Shown here piece after piece: positions 1 through 5,515 of a DNA stretch of 5,515 nucleotides. The stretch is from Candidatus Rokuibacteriota bacterium. GTDB taxonomy: Bacteria > JAUVQV01. The first letter of the stretch is position 1. Every line of letters starts with the position of its first letter. The notes under the pieces are model-generated. The model did no database searches, had not been told where the DNA came from, and saw nothing but the letters and a program-made list of their open reading frames with translations. A program made the translations under genes and the position numbers. The stretch lies in contig JAUWCW010000155.1 of the NCBI GenBank assembly GCA_030609125.1, positions 1 to 5,515 of the forward strand, read 5' to 3'.

Positions 1-76
1 CCGTGGAGCTGAAGACGAGAAGACCCGCCGCCGCGACGGCGCTGAAAATCTTTTGGAAATCTTTCATGTCGACCAT
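1..76 (-). CDS. N-terminus of an exported or membrane-anchored protein (partial, cut by left edge)
   Basis: Read on the minus strand, an open frame runs from ATG at 76 to the window edge. It gives 25 residues beginning MVDMKDFQKIF and continuing with SAVAAAGLLVFSST. A short charged start (Lys, Asp, Lys) followed by about 14 small and hydrophobic residues is the pattern of a signal peptide or N-terminal membrane anchor. A second in-frame ATG at 67 would give MKDFQKIF and is an equally good start. Neither ATG has a recognisable Shine-Dalgarno sequence. A minus-strand TTGACA at 105-100 with a weak TACAAA at 81-76 would put the transcript start near 69, which favours ATG 67 as a leaderless start. 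The mature protein lies outside the window, so its function cannot be told. It is divergent from the epimerase gene. The call rests on a short stretch and could be wrong. Confidence 0.45.
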   Translation of the reverse strand, partial: MVDMKDFQKIFSAVAAAGLLVFSST

Positions 77-105
77 TTGTAAGGCGCGGTGTTTGCCGTT
101 GTCAA
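76..105 (-). promoter_or_regulatory. Candidate promoter for the left-edge minus-strand gene
   Basis: On the minus strand a perfect TTGACA -35 hexamer lies at 105-100. Eighteen bases further on, TACAAA (81-76) matches four of six positions of the TATAAT -10 box. The second box overlaps the first ATG of the left-edge gene, so transcription would begin at about position 69, just before the second ATG at 67. The -35 box is convincing, the -10 box is weak and the spacer is one base longer than optimal. Confidence 0.3.
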
Positions 106-173
106 GTGACGCGTCCGCGGCGGCGCTTTTCACGGGCCTGGATTCGTGATAGATAGATGAAACGGGATTCGCT

Positions 174-1076
174 ATGAACGTCTTCATCGCGGGTGGAACG
201 GGGTTCGTCGGGATAAATCTGGCCAACTCTCTCAGCAAGGAGGGCCATGACATTACCGTGATGGGCTTTCACGCCCGGGCCCGCCCCCCGCAGCTGGACC
301 CTTCCGTGCAGATCGTCATCGGCGACGGCCGCCGCCGGGGCGCCTGGCAGGAGCATCTGTCCCGGTGCCCGCTGGTCATCAACCTCGCCGGCGCGAGTAT
401 CTTTTCCCGGTGGACCCGGGCGCACAAGCGCCTCATCACGGAGAGCCGGGTTCTCACCACCATGAACCTGGTCGATGCCCTGCCGGCACAGTCCGACGGC
501 GTCACGCTCTTTTCCACTTCCGCCATCGGCTACTACGGCTTCCACGGTGACGAGTACCTCTATGAGGACGACCCGCCGGGCGCCGACTTCCTCGCCAGGA
601 TCTGCCGGCAGTGGGAGGCAGAGGCCCGCAAGGCCGAGAAGAAGGGAGCCCGGGTCATCATCACCCGTTTCGGAATCGTTCTGGGAAGGGGGGGCGGCGC
701 GCTCAGTAAAATGCTGCCCATCTTCCGACTCGGCCTGGGCGGGAGGCTCGGCAGCGGCGAGCAGTGGTTTTCGTGGATCCACATGGAGGACCTGACAGGA
801 GCGCTGAAGTTTCTCCTCACCAGCGAGAGCGCCGCCGGGGCCTACAACCTGACGTCTCCCGAGCCGGTGAGAAACCGCGAACTTGCCGCCTGCCTCGGCA
901 GGGCCCTCCATCGCCCGGCGATCCTGCCCGTTCCGGCGCCGTTCATACGACTGATGATGGGTGAAATGGGGAATATGCTGCTGAAGGGTCAGCGGGTCTT
1001 ACCGGCCCGGCTGCAGGAGGCGGGGTTCGTCTTCAAACACGGCGATCTGGCCGGCGCCATAGCCGCCGTCGTCTGA
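174..1076 (+). CDS. TIGR01777 family NAD(P)-dependent epimerase-like protein (YfcH type)
   Basis: This 300-residue protein belongs to the extended short-chain dehydrogenase/NAD-dependent epimerase superfamily. The N-terminal Rossmann fold has the dinucleotide-binding motif GGTGFVG at residues 7-13. It is followed by the family signature VINLAGASI (68-76) with RWT (79-81), the strand-and-turn STSAIGYYG (114-122), and TRFGIVLGRGGGAL (164-177), then WFSWIHMEDL (198-207). From about residue 245 the tail matches the DUF1731 region, including GEMGNMLLKGQRVLP and EAGFVFKHGDL. The length is normal for the family. ATG at 174 is chosen because the Rossmann strand (MNVFIAGG) begins at once and a weak GGGA lies six bases upstream. 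Members are often labelled 'cell division inhibitor SulA', but they are unrelated to the SOS protein of that name, and the substrate is not known. It is cytoplasmic, with no signal sequence. It converges on the thioredoxin-TPR gene with only 18 bases between the stop codons, so it appears to be a single-gene unit on its strand here. Confidence 0.93.
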   Translation: MNVFIAGGTGFVGINLANSLSKEGHDITVMGFHARARPPQLDPSVQIVIGDGRRRGAWQEHLSRCPLVINLAGASIFSRWTRAHKRLITESRVLTTMNLVDALPAQSDGVTLFSTSAIGYYGFHGDEYLYEDDPPGADFLARICRQWEAEARKAEKKGARVIITRFGIVLGRGGGALSKMLPIFRLGLGGRLGSGEQWFSWIHMEDLTGALKFLLTSESAAGAYNLTSPEPVRNRELAACLGRALHRPAILPVPAPFIRLMMGEMGNMLLKGQRVLPARLQEAGFVFKHGDLAGAIAAVV

Positions 1077-1085
1077 CACGACGGC
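1065..1085. terminator. Hairpin at the convergent gene junction, possible bidirectional terminator
   Basis: GCCGTCGT (1065-1072) and ACGACGGC (1078-1085) form a perfect 8-bp stem with a five-base loop, CTGAC. The TGA stop of the epimerase gene (1074-1076) lies in the loop. On the minus strand the hairpin begins nine bases after the TAG stop of the thioredoxin-TPR gene. The same structure forms in both transcripts, so it could end transcription from both sides. Neither strand has a run of T after the stem, so it is not a canonical Rho-independent terminator. It may instead protect 3' ends or act with Rho. Confidence 0.45.
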
Positions 1086-1094
1086 TGTTGCCCC

Positions 1095-2225
1095 CTACCG
1101 TCTGGACTCCTCGAAGGCCTTTTCCAGGGCGCCCCGGTAAAGAACGACCGCCTCCGAAAGGTCATCAGCCGCCTCCGCAACCCCCCCGAGATCATAGTAA
1201 TAGCGTGCCTCCGCGGGGTAGAGGTCGGCGGTCCTGTCCCTGACCTTCCTGTACTCCCCTTCGTGACCCTGGTACTTGTGCGCCAGGGCCAGACCAAGCG
1301 CAAACTCCTCCCTTTCGGGATACTCCTCCAGCAGCTCCTGGAAAAGGAGCTCCGCCTCACTGAAACGTTCGGACCTCAGGGTAACCGCCGCCACCTGATA
1401 CCCGGCCTCCTTGTCGCGGGGGTCGAGTTCCTTCACCTTCTCGAACTCCTTCAGGGCCTCCTCGCCGCGGCCGGTCTTCTTGTAGTAGACACCGAGGAGC
1501 AAGCGAGGCCTGATGAAATCCGGGTCCCTCTCAACCGACTGGAGCAGCTGGGCCTCCGCCTTCTCCTCCTGCCCCTTCTGGTACAGCCTCTTGCCCATGT
1601 TGTAGTACATAAGGGCATGGTTTTTCGGCACGTATTCTTCAACGACCTCTATTTCCTTCTCTGTCACGAGGCCGAGGGCCAGCTTCACCGCTTCCGTCAG
1701 GTCACTCCTCATCGTCGTCGGGTAGCCGGCCATGGCGAACGTCACCTTCCCCCTCTTGTCCACAACGAGCATGGAGGGAAGGGCCATGGTGCCGTAATCG
1801 CTGAAGACGGTGAGGCCATCGTCAACAAGGACCAGGGCCTGTGAGCCCGCGTCCTTGACCGCCGCCTTGATTTTTTCCATGTCCCCCCGCGTGATCTCCG
1901 GGTGCTCGGCGTTGATCGCCACCGTCTGAAAGCTCCCGGGCCCGAGACTCTCGCTCAGGGAGGCCAGGTCTTCCAGCGTCTCCAGGGAGCGGGGGCTCCA
2001 GGTGGCCCAGAAGAGAACGACCGTCACCTTGCCCGCCAGAAGGTCTCCGCTGGAGTGGTCCCCGCCGTCTATTCCCCGGAGGGTAAATGGTGGAGGAGGC
2101 TCACCGATGGCGACTTTCTTGAATGCCGCCGGGATCGTCGGAGTTGCCAGAACGAGCGCGACGAGGACAAAGGTGATGGCGGCAAGAACTCTCCTGAAGT
2201 GCCTGAAAATATTGTTTCTTTTCAT
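1095..2225 (-). CDS. Membrane-anchored or exported thioredoxin-like (TlpA/redoxin-type) protein with TPR repeats, active-site cysteines lost
   Basis: The 376-residue protein starts MKRNNIFRHFRR and has a hydrophobic segment at about residues 13-34, a signal peptide or single membrane anchor. The rest should therefore lie outside the cytoplasmic membrane. Residues 38-186 resemble the TlpA/redoxin branch of the thioredoxin fold: GEPPPPFTLRGIDG (41-54), GKVTVVLFWATW (65-76), the cis-proline region ALPSMLVVD (148-156) and a final glycine-containing strand (AGYP, 166-169). Where the family has WCxxC, this protein has W76-S77-P78-R79-S80, and no cysteine occurs anywhere in it, so it cannot be a dithiol oxidoreductase. 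Residues 203-372 make five consecutive 34-residue TPR units beginning at 203, 237, 271, 305 and 339, each ending near a D/Y-P turn or equivalent. These suggest a protein-binding scaffold. The start at 2225 is chosen because it precedes the hydrophobic segment directly. The frame is open far upstream, but that part is antisense to selA. No Shine-Dalgarno sequence is seen. Its partner and role are unknown. Confidence 0.88.
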   Translation of the reverse strand: MKRNNIFRHFRRVLAAITFVLVALVLATPTIPAAFKKVAIGEPPPPFTLRGIDGGDHSSGDLLAGKVTVVLFWATWSPRSLETLEDLASLSESLGPGSFQTVAINAEHPEITRGDMEKIKAAVKDAGSQALVLVDDGLTVFSDYGTMALPSMLVVDKRGKVTFAMAGYPTTMRSDLTEAVKLALGLVTEKEIEVVEEYVPKNHALMYYNMGKRLYQKGQEEKAEAQLLQSVERDPDFIRPRLLLGVYYKKTGRGEEALKEFEKVKELDPRDKEAGYQVAAVTLRSERFSEAELLFQELLEEYPEREEFALGLALAHKYQGHEGEYRKVRDRTADLYPAEARYYYDLGGVAEAADDLSEAVVLYRGALEKAFEESRR

Positions 2226-2234
2226 GATGAACGC

Positions 2235-2250
2235 AATAATATATATTATT
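2235..2250. promoter_or_regulatory. Perfect 16-bp AT-only palindrome, possible operator
   Basis: AATAATATATATTATT reads the same on both strands and is made only of A and T, in a window that is otherwise GC-rich. It ends ten bases before the ATG of the thioredoxin-TPR gene and contains that gene's best -10 candidate (TATTAT, 2241-2236 on the minus strand). A dimeric repressor bound here would block that promoter. It lies about 40 bases upstream of the selA -35 box, so it could also influence selA. AT-only sequences are often self-complementary by chance, which lowers confidence in a specific operator function. Confidence 0.4.
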
Positions 2251-2264
2251 ACCCATAAAGTAAA
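2236..2264 (-). promoter_or_regulatory. Candidate promoter for the thioredoxin-TPR gene
   Basis: On the minus strand TTTACT (2264-2259, four of six matches to TTGACA) is followed after exactly 17 bases by TATTAT (2241-2236, five of six matches to TATAAT). Transcription would start at about 2229-2227, two to four bases before the ATG at 2225. This would make the message almost leaderless and fits the absence of a Shine-Dalgarno sequence. Other promoters further upstream in this AT-rich stretch are not excluded. Confidence 0.4.
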
Positions 2265-2290
2265 GGTTAGCGTCTTCAGCGTGAAAAAAC

Positions 2291-2318
2291 TTGACACTTT
2301 CAGCGCTATCGTAAGAAT
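2291..2318 (+). promoter_or_regulatory. Candidate sigma-70-type promoter for selA-selB
   Basis: A perfect TTGACA lies at 2291-2296, just after an A-rich run (2284-2289). The best-spaced -10 candidate is AAGAAT at 2313-2318 (four of six matches, 16-base spacer). GAATAT at 2315-2320 with an 18-base spacer is weaker. TATATT at 2318-2323 matches better (five of six), but its 21-base spacer is too long. The start of transcription would be about 20-25 bases upstream of the selA TTG, leaving room for the Shine-Dalgarno sequence at 2338-2343. The -35 box is strong and the exact -10 is uncertain. Confidence 0.5.
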
Positions 2319-2337
2319 ATATTTCTCGTTCACTTTC

Positions 2338-2343
2338 GAGGAG
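2338..2343 (+). promoter_or_regulatory. Shine-Dalgarno sequence that fixes the TTG start of selA
   Basis: GAGGAG lies five bases before TTG at 2349. It is the clearest ribosome binding site in the window and supports the non-ATG start. The next in-frame ATG is at residue 38, inside the conserved N-terminal region of SelA. Confidence 0.75.
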
Positions 2344-2348
2344 TTCAA

Positions 2349-3764
2349 TTGACTGAGACCTGGCGCCGGAAACTTTACCGGGAAATCCCGAAGGTCGACG
2401 ATTTCCTCGAATTGGAAGTCGTCCGCCGAACACTGGAAGGTCATCCGCGCTGGGTGGTCATGGGAACGGTGCGGGAAGTTCTCGAGGCCCGCCGCGCGGC
2501 CATCGCCGCCCTCTCCTCCCCGGACGACGCAAGCCCCTTCGGCCCGCCCCTGCAGGAGGAGGAGTTTCTCGCCCGCCTCTCCTCCAGGTCCCTTCCCCAT
2601 CTGATGCCCCTGATAAACGCCACGGGCATCATCGTTCACACCAATCTCGGACGCTCCTCCCTCCCCCCGGCGGCACTGGAGCACTCGCTCAGCATCGGCG
2701 GGAGATACTCGAACCTTGAATACGACGTCGGCGAAGGCCGGCGAGGCTCGCGGCAGGATCATGTCACGGACCTTCTCTGCGCGCTGACCGGAGCGGAGGC
2801 GGCCCTGGCGGTGAACAACAACGCCGCCGCCGTTCTCCTCTGCCTGGAGACCCTGGCCTCGGGACGAGAGGTCATCGTCTCCCGCGGCCAGCTCGTGGAG
2901 ATAGGCGGCGCCTTCCGCATCCCCGACGTGATGGAAAAAAGCGGCGCCGTCCTGCGCGAGGTAGGCACCACCAACAAGACGCACCTTGCCGACTATCGCG
3001 ACGCCATCGGCACCGAAACGGCCCTTCTGCTCAAGGTCCACACCAGCAACTTCCAGGTTGTCGGGTTCACCGCCGCCGTCGAGACCGTCGATCTCGCCGC
3101 TCTCGGAAGGGAGCACTCCCTTCCCGTCATGGAGGACCTCGGCAGCGGCTGCCTCATCGACCTGTCCCCCTACGGGCTTCACGGCGAACCGACGGTCCAG
3201 TCCGTCGTCGCCGACGGCGCCGACATAGTGACCTTCAGCGGAGACAAGCTTCTCGGCGGCCCGCAGGCGGGACTGATCGTCGGCCGCCGGGATCTTCTCG
3301 AGTTGGTTCGGCGAAATCCCCTGCACCGCGCCGTCAGACTCGACAAGGTCACCCTCGCCTCCCTGGAGGCGACACTGAGGCTCTATTTCGAAGGCGACCG
3401 GGCCCTCGCCAAGATACCGACCCTGAGAATGATCTCCGAGCCGGTGAAGAGCGTTCGCCTACGCGCCGGAAGGCTCCACCGCAGGCTCAGCCCCGAATGC
3501 CGTCGCCTCCTGAAGGCTGCGGTCGTCTCCTCGGCGGCCCAGGTGGGCGGCGGGAGTCTTCCCCTGCAGCAGATACCGTCGGCGGCCCTGTCTCTCGGCA
3601 GCGCCGGCTATCGCGCCCACGACCTCGAGGAGTCTCTCAGAAAATGCAGCCCGCCCGTGATCGGACGTGTCCACGAGGGCCGGCTCCTTCTGGACATGCG
3701 CACGGTGGAAAACGGGGAGGTCCCGGCTCTGGCCGCGTCCATTCAGGGCCTGATCCCGGCATGA
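2349..3764 (+). CDS. selA: L-seryl-tRNA(Sec) selenium transferase (selenocysteine synthase)
   Basis: SelA is a cytoplasmic PLP enzyme, a homodecamer in characterised bacteria, that converts Ser-tRNA(Sec) to Sec-tRNA(Sec) using selenophosphate. The 471-residue product matches the family along its whole length. The N-terminal tRNA-binding region begins TETWRRKLYREIPKVDDFL. Conserved blocks follow: INATGIIVHTNLGRS (from about residue 89), LEYDVGEGRRGSR, TGAEAALAVNNNAAAVLL, VSRGQLVEIGGAFRIPDVM, EVGTTNKTH, LKVHTSNF, EDLGSGCLIDLS, and the PLP-lysine motif TFSGDKLLGGPQAG with Lys300, equivalent to Lys295 in E. coli. Near the C-terminus, GGGSLPLQQIPSAAL and PPVIGRVHEGRLLLDMR are typical. The length is close to the E. 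coli protein (463). It starts at TTG behind GAGGAG. The stop overlaps the selB start in ATGA, so both genes form one operon. No residue expected to be essential is missing. This is a true SelA, not one of the PLP paralogues sometimes labelled SelA-like. Confidence 0.98.
   Translation: MTETWRRKLYREIPKVDDFLELEVVRRTLEGHPRWVVMGTVREVLEARRAAIAALSSPDDASPFGPPLQEEEFLARLSSRSLPHLMPLINATGIIVHTNLGRSSLPPAALEHSLSIGGRYSNLEYDVGEGRRGSRQDHVTDLLCALTGAEAALAVNNNAAAVLLCLETLASGREVIVSRGQLVEIGGAFRIPDVMEKSGAVLREVGTTNKTHLADYRDAIGTETALLLKVHTSNFQVVGFTAAVETVDLAALGREHSLPVMEDLGSGCLIDLSPYGLHGEPTVQSVVADGADIVTFSGDKLLGGPQAGLIVGRRDLLELVRRNPLHRAVRLDKVTLASLEATLRLYFEGDRALAKIPTLRMISEPVKSVRLRAGRLHRRLSPECRRLLKAAVVSSAAQVGGGSLPLQQIPSAALSLGSAGYRAHDLEESLRKCSPPVIGRVHEGRLLLDMRTVENGEVPALAASIQGLIPA
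3761..3764 (+). other. ATGA stop-start overlap of selA and selB
   Basis: The selB ATG (3761-3763) shares bases with the selA TGA (3762-3764). No good Shine-Dalgarno sequence lies at normal distance before the selB ATG (the preceding bases are CTGATCCCGGC). SelB translation is therefore probably coupled to SelA translation by re-initiation. Confidence 0.8.
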
Positions 3765-5515
3765 GCCATCTCGTCGTAGGAACCGCGGGTCATATCGACC
3801 ACGGCAAGACCTCGCTGGTCCGTGCACTGACAGGCATCGACACGGACCGTCTCAAGGAAGAAAAGCAGCGCGGCATCACCATCGAGCTCGGATTCGCCCA
3901 CCTCGAGCTTCCCCAGACCCCGCCCGTGGGGATCATCGACGTTCCCGGCCACGAAAAATTCGTGCATCACATGGTAGCGGGAGTGACCGGCATAGACCTG
4001 GTTGTGCTGGTGATAGCAGCCGACGAGGGCGTCATGCCGCAGACCCGCGAGCACCTCGACATCTGCCGCCTTCTCGGAGTGGGCCGGGGGCTGGTCGCCC
4101 TTACGAAGACGGATCTCGTCGAGCCGGAGTGGCTCGAGATGGTGCGTGACGACATCCGCCAGTTCGTGGCCGGAACTTTTCTCGAGGAGAGCCCAATCGT
4201 AGGCGTCTCCGCCGAGACGGGAGAGGGCCTCGAGGAGCTGAAGGAAGAGATACGCGCATCGCTGAGCAGCATTCCCGTGAGGCCCTCCGGAGGAATTCCC
4301 CGCCTCCCGGTAGACAGGGTCTTCACCATGAAGGGGTTCGGGACGGTGGTCACGGGCACTCTCATCGCCGGCAGCCTTCGCACGGGCGACACGGTGCAGG
4401 TGCTTCCCGCCGGTGAGCAGTACCGCATCCGCGGGCTGCAGGTTCACGGCCGTTCCGTGGAAAAGGCCCTGGCCGGCCAGAGGACGGCGGTGAACCTGCA
4501 GGGCGCTGAAAAGCGTTCCCTCTTCCGGGGTGATGTCATAACCGCCGTAGGGGCCATCACTCCCTCCTTCCTGATGGACGCCTCCCTGCACCTTCTCAAG
4601 AACGCCCCCCGTCCCCTCGCCAACCGGACCCGGGTTCGTCTTCACCTCGGCACCAGCGAGATCTTTGCACGCACCGTGGTCCTGGGCCGGGAGAGTCTCG
4701 ACCCCGGCGGGGACGGGATGGTGCAGTTCCGGCTCGAATCACCCGGCGTCGCCCTGCCCCGCGACCACTACGTCATCCGCAGCTACTCCCCCGCCGTCAC
4801 TCTCGGCGGGGGGACGCTGGTCGACACCCACCCTCTGAAGCACAAGAAGTTCTCCTCCCAGGCCGTGGCGGGCCTCGAGGTCCTCGCCGGGGACGATCGG
4901 GACGAGTCTTCTCTCCTTCTCCTCCGGGAGGCCGGTCCGGAGGGACTCGCCGGCGCCGCTCTGAGCCGCCGGCTGAACCTGGATCACCAGGAAGCGCACG
5001 TTATCCTCGACCGTCTCACCCGCCGGGGAGCGGCCGTTCGCGTTCCCGGCAAGCCCCCGCTCTTTCTCGACGCCGACACGGCTGCGGCCGGCGAAGCCAG
5101 GTGCCGAGAGATCCTGCGGGAGTACCACGCCCTGGAGCCCCTCAAACCGGGACTTTCGAGAGAGGAGCTCAAGTCCCGTCTCGGGAGACTGGCGGACAAG
5201 GCCTTCCCTCTCCTCCTGGAGCGCCTCGAGGCGGCGGGGGCCGTTGCCGCCGAGAAAGATCTCGTCCGCCTCTCGACCCACAAGGTTTCACTCCGAAGCG
5301 ACCAGGCCGAGGTCAAGGGCAAGGTGGAGAGCTACTACCGACGCGTCGGCCTGCAGCCCCCGGTGAAGGCCGTCATAGCCGGGGACCTCGCCCTGGACCA
5401 GACCGCCCTGAAGGAAGCTCTGACGCTGCTCCTTGCCGACAACCGCCTCGTGAAGGTCTCCGAGGAGATAGCCCTTCACACCGAGAGCCTCACTCCCCTC
5501 AAAGAGAAGGTGATC
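3761..5515 (+). CDS. selB: Selenocysteine-specific elongation factor SelB (3' end cut by right edge)
   Basis: SelB is a GTPase of the EF-Tu/IF2 class that carries Sec-tRNA(Sec) to the ribosome at UGA codons and binds the SECIS hairpin of the mRNA through C-terminal winged helices. The frame is open from ATG 3761 to the last base: 585 residues without a stop. All G motifs are present: G1 GHIDHGKT (10-17), the G2 region [10 protein letters not shown] (37-46), G3 DVPGH (60-64), G4 TKTD (115-118) and G5 SAETG (150-154). Domain II begins around [19 protein letters not shown] (183-201). Domain III ends with [16 protein letters not shown] (340-355), a typical SelB block. From about residue 370 onward the protein has the winged-helix region, with recognisable pieces such as [24 protein letters not shown] and a C-terminal [17 protein letters not shown]. 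Bacterial SelB proteins are about 610-640 residues, so perhaps 30-60 residues of the last winged helix are missing beyond the edge. It overlaps selA by four bases and is co-transcribed with it. Confidence 0.97.
   Translation, partial: MSHLVVGTAGHIDHGKTSLVRALTGIDTDRLKEEKQRGITIELGFAHLELPQTPPVGIIDVPGHEKFVHHMVAGVTGIDLVVLVIAADEGVMPQTREHLDICRLLGVGRGLVALTKTDLVEPEWLEMVRDDIRQFVAGTFLEESPIVGVSAETGEGLEELKEEIRASLSSIPVRPSGGIPRLPVDRVFTMKGFGTVVTGTLIAGSLRTGDTVQVLPAGEQYRIRGLQVHGRSVEKALAGQRTAVNLQGAEKRSLFRGDVITAVGAITPSFLMDASLHLLKNAPRPLANRTRVRLHLGTSEIFARTVVLGRESLDPGGDGMVQFRLESPGVALPRDHYVIRSYSPAVTLGGGTLVDTHPLKHKKFSSQAVAGLEVLAGDDRDESSLLLLREAGPEGLAGAALSRRLNLDHQEAHVILDRLTRRGAAVRVPGKPPLFLDADTAAAGEARCREILREYHALEPLKPGLSREELKSRLGRLADKAFPLLLERLEAAGAVAAEKDLVRLSTHKVSLRSDQAEVKGKVESYYRRVGLQPPVKAVIAGDLALDQTALKEALTLLLADNRLVKVSEEIALHTESLTPLKEKVI

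Noticed and set aside
111-130. GC-rich stem followed by TTTT, resembling a Rho-independent terminator on the + strand
   Set aside because: The stem is only about five pairs with one G-T pair, and no + strand gene ends upstream of it inside the window. It lies between two divergent genes, where a terminator is not expected.
148-158. Short tandem GATA-like repeat (GATAGATAGAT) upstream of the epimerase gene
   Set aside because: It has fewer than three full copies, too short to call a repeat array, and no convincing promoter spacing could be fitted to it.
102-911. 269-codon open frame on the minus strand opposite the epimerase gene
   Set aside because: It lies antisense to a well-conserved gene, has no recognisable domain and shows the composition of a shadow frame.
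1986-1997. Selenocysteine (UGA) at the thioredoxin active site, expected from the neighbouring Sec genes
   Set aside because: The codons at the two catalytic positions are AGC and TCC, both ordinary serine codons. No in-frame TGA occurs in the gene.
2226-3326. The Trx-TPR reading frame stays open for 367 more codons upstream, antisense to selA
   Set aside because: The extension has no start signal, is low-complexity Gly/Glu/Ala-rich in sequence typical of the reverse strand of GC-rich genes, and opposes a clear selA. The hydrophobic N-terminus at 2225 gives a natural start.
3743-4645. 300-codon open frame on the minus strand opposite selB
   Set aside because: It is a mirror of the strong codon bias of selB. 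The predicted protein resembles no family I know and has no ribosome binding site, while selB on the other strand has all its GTPase motifs.
4739-5281. 180-codon open frame on the minus strand opposite the selB winged-helix region
   Set aside because: Same reason: antisense to a clear coding frame, with no domain or start signal.
1-5515. CRISPR array, insertion sequence, tRNA or rRNA gene
   Set aside because: No spaced direct repeats, transposase motifs, terminal inverted repeats or tRNA-like cloverleaf were seen in the short non-coding gaps.

Overview
The window is GC-rich bacterial DNA. It carries three complete genes, one large gene cut by the right edge and the probable first codons of another cut by the left edge. 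The most recognisable part is a selenocysteine module. selA (selenocysteine synthase) and selB (the selenocysteine-specific elongation factor) lie in that order on the + strand and overlap by four bases (ATGA). The gene mix and high GC suggest an anaerobic or respiratory bacterium, perhaps of the Desulfobacterota/Desulfuromonadales type (former Deltaproteobacteria). That placement is a guess from content, not a phylogenetic result.

Layout, left to right. (1) Positions 1-76, minus strand: a signal-peptide-like N-terminus of a protein that continues out of the window. (2) 77-173: a short divergent intergenic region. (3) 174-1076, +: a TIGR01777/YfcH-type NAD(P)-dependent epimerase-like protein with a C-terminal DUF1731 region. 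(4) 1065-1085: a perfect 8-bp-stem hairpin at the convergent junction, with the epimerase stop codon in its loop. (5) 1095-2225, minus: a membrane-anchored or exported protein with a thioredoxin/TlpA-like domain followed by five TPR units. Its CxxC active site is replaced by SxxS and the protein contains no cysteine. (6) 2226-2348: an AT-rich divergent promoter region with a perfect 16-bp palindrome and a good selA promoter candidate. (7) 2349-3764, +: selA, starting at TTG behind a strong Shine-Dalgarno sequence. (8) 3761 to the right edge, +: selB, open to the last base, lacking perhaps the final 50 or so residues.

How the genes work together: SelA converts Ser-tRNA(Sec) to Sec-tRNA(Sec) using selenophosphate. 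SelB then delivers that tRNA to UGA codons followed by a SECIS hairpin. Neither the tRNA gene (selC), selD nor any selenoprotein gene is visible here. The thioredoxin-like TPR protein is divergent from selA and may share regulatory DNA with it. A role in selenium metabolism is not shown by the sequence, and its active-site serines are encoded by AGC and TCC, not UGA.

I do not see a convincing new multi-gene system. The points most worth a second look are the redox-dead, cysteine-free thioredoxin-TPR protein beside the Sec genes, the palindrome that overlaps its promoter and start, and the lack of Shine-Dalgarno sequences on the minus-strand genes, which suggests leaderless messages.
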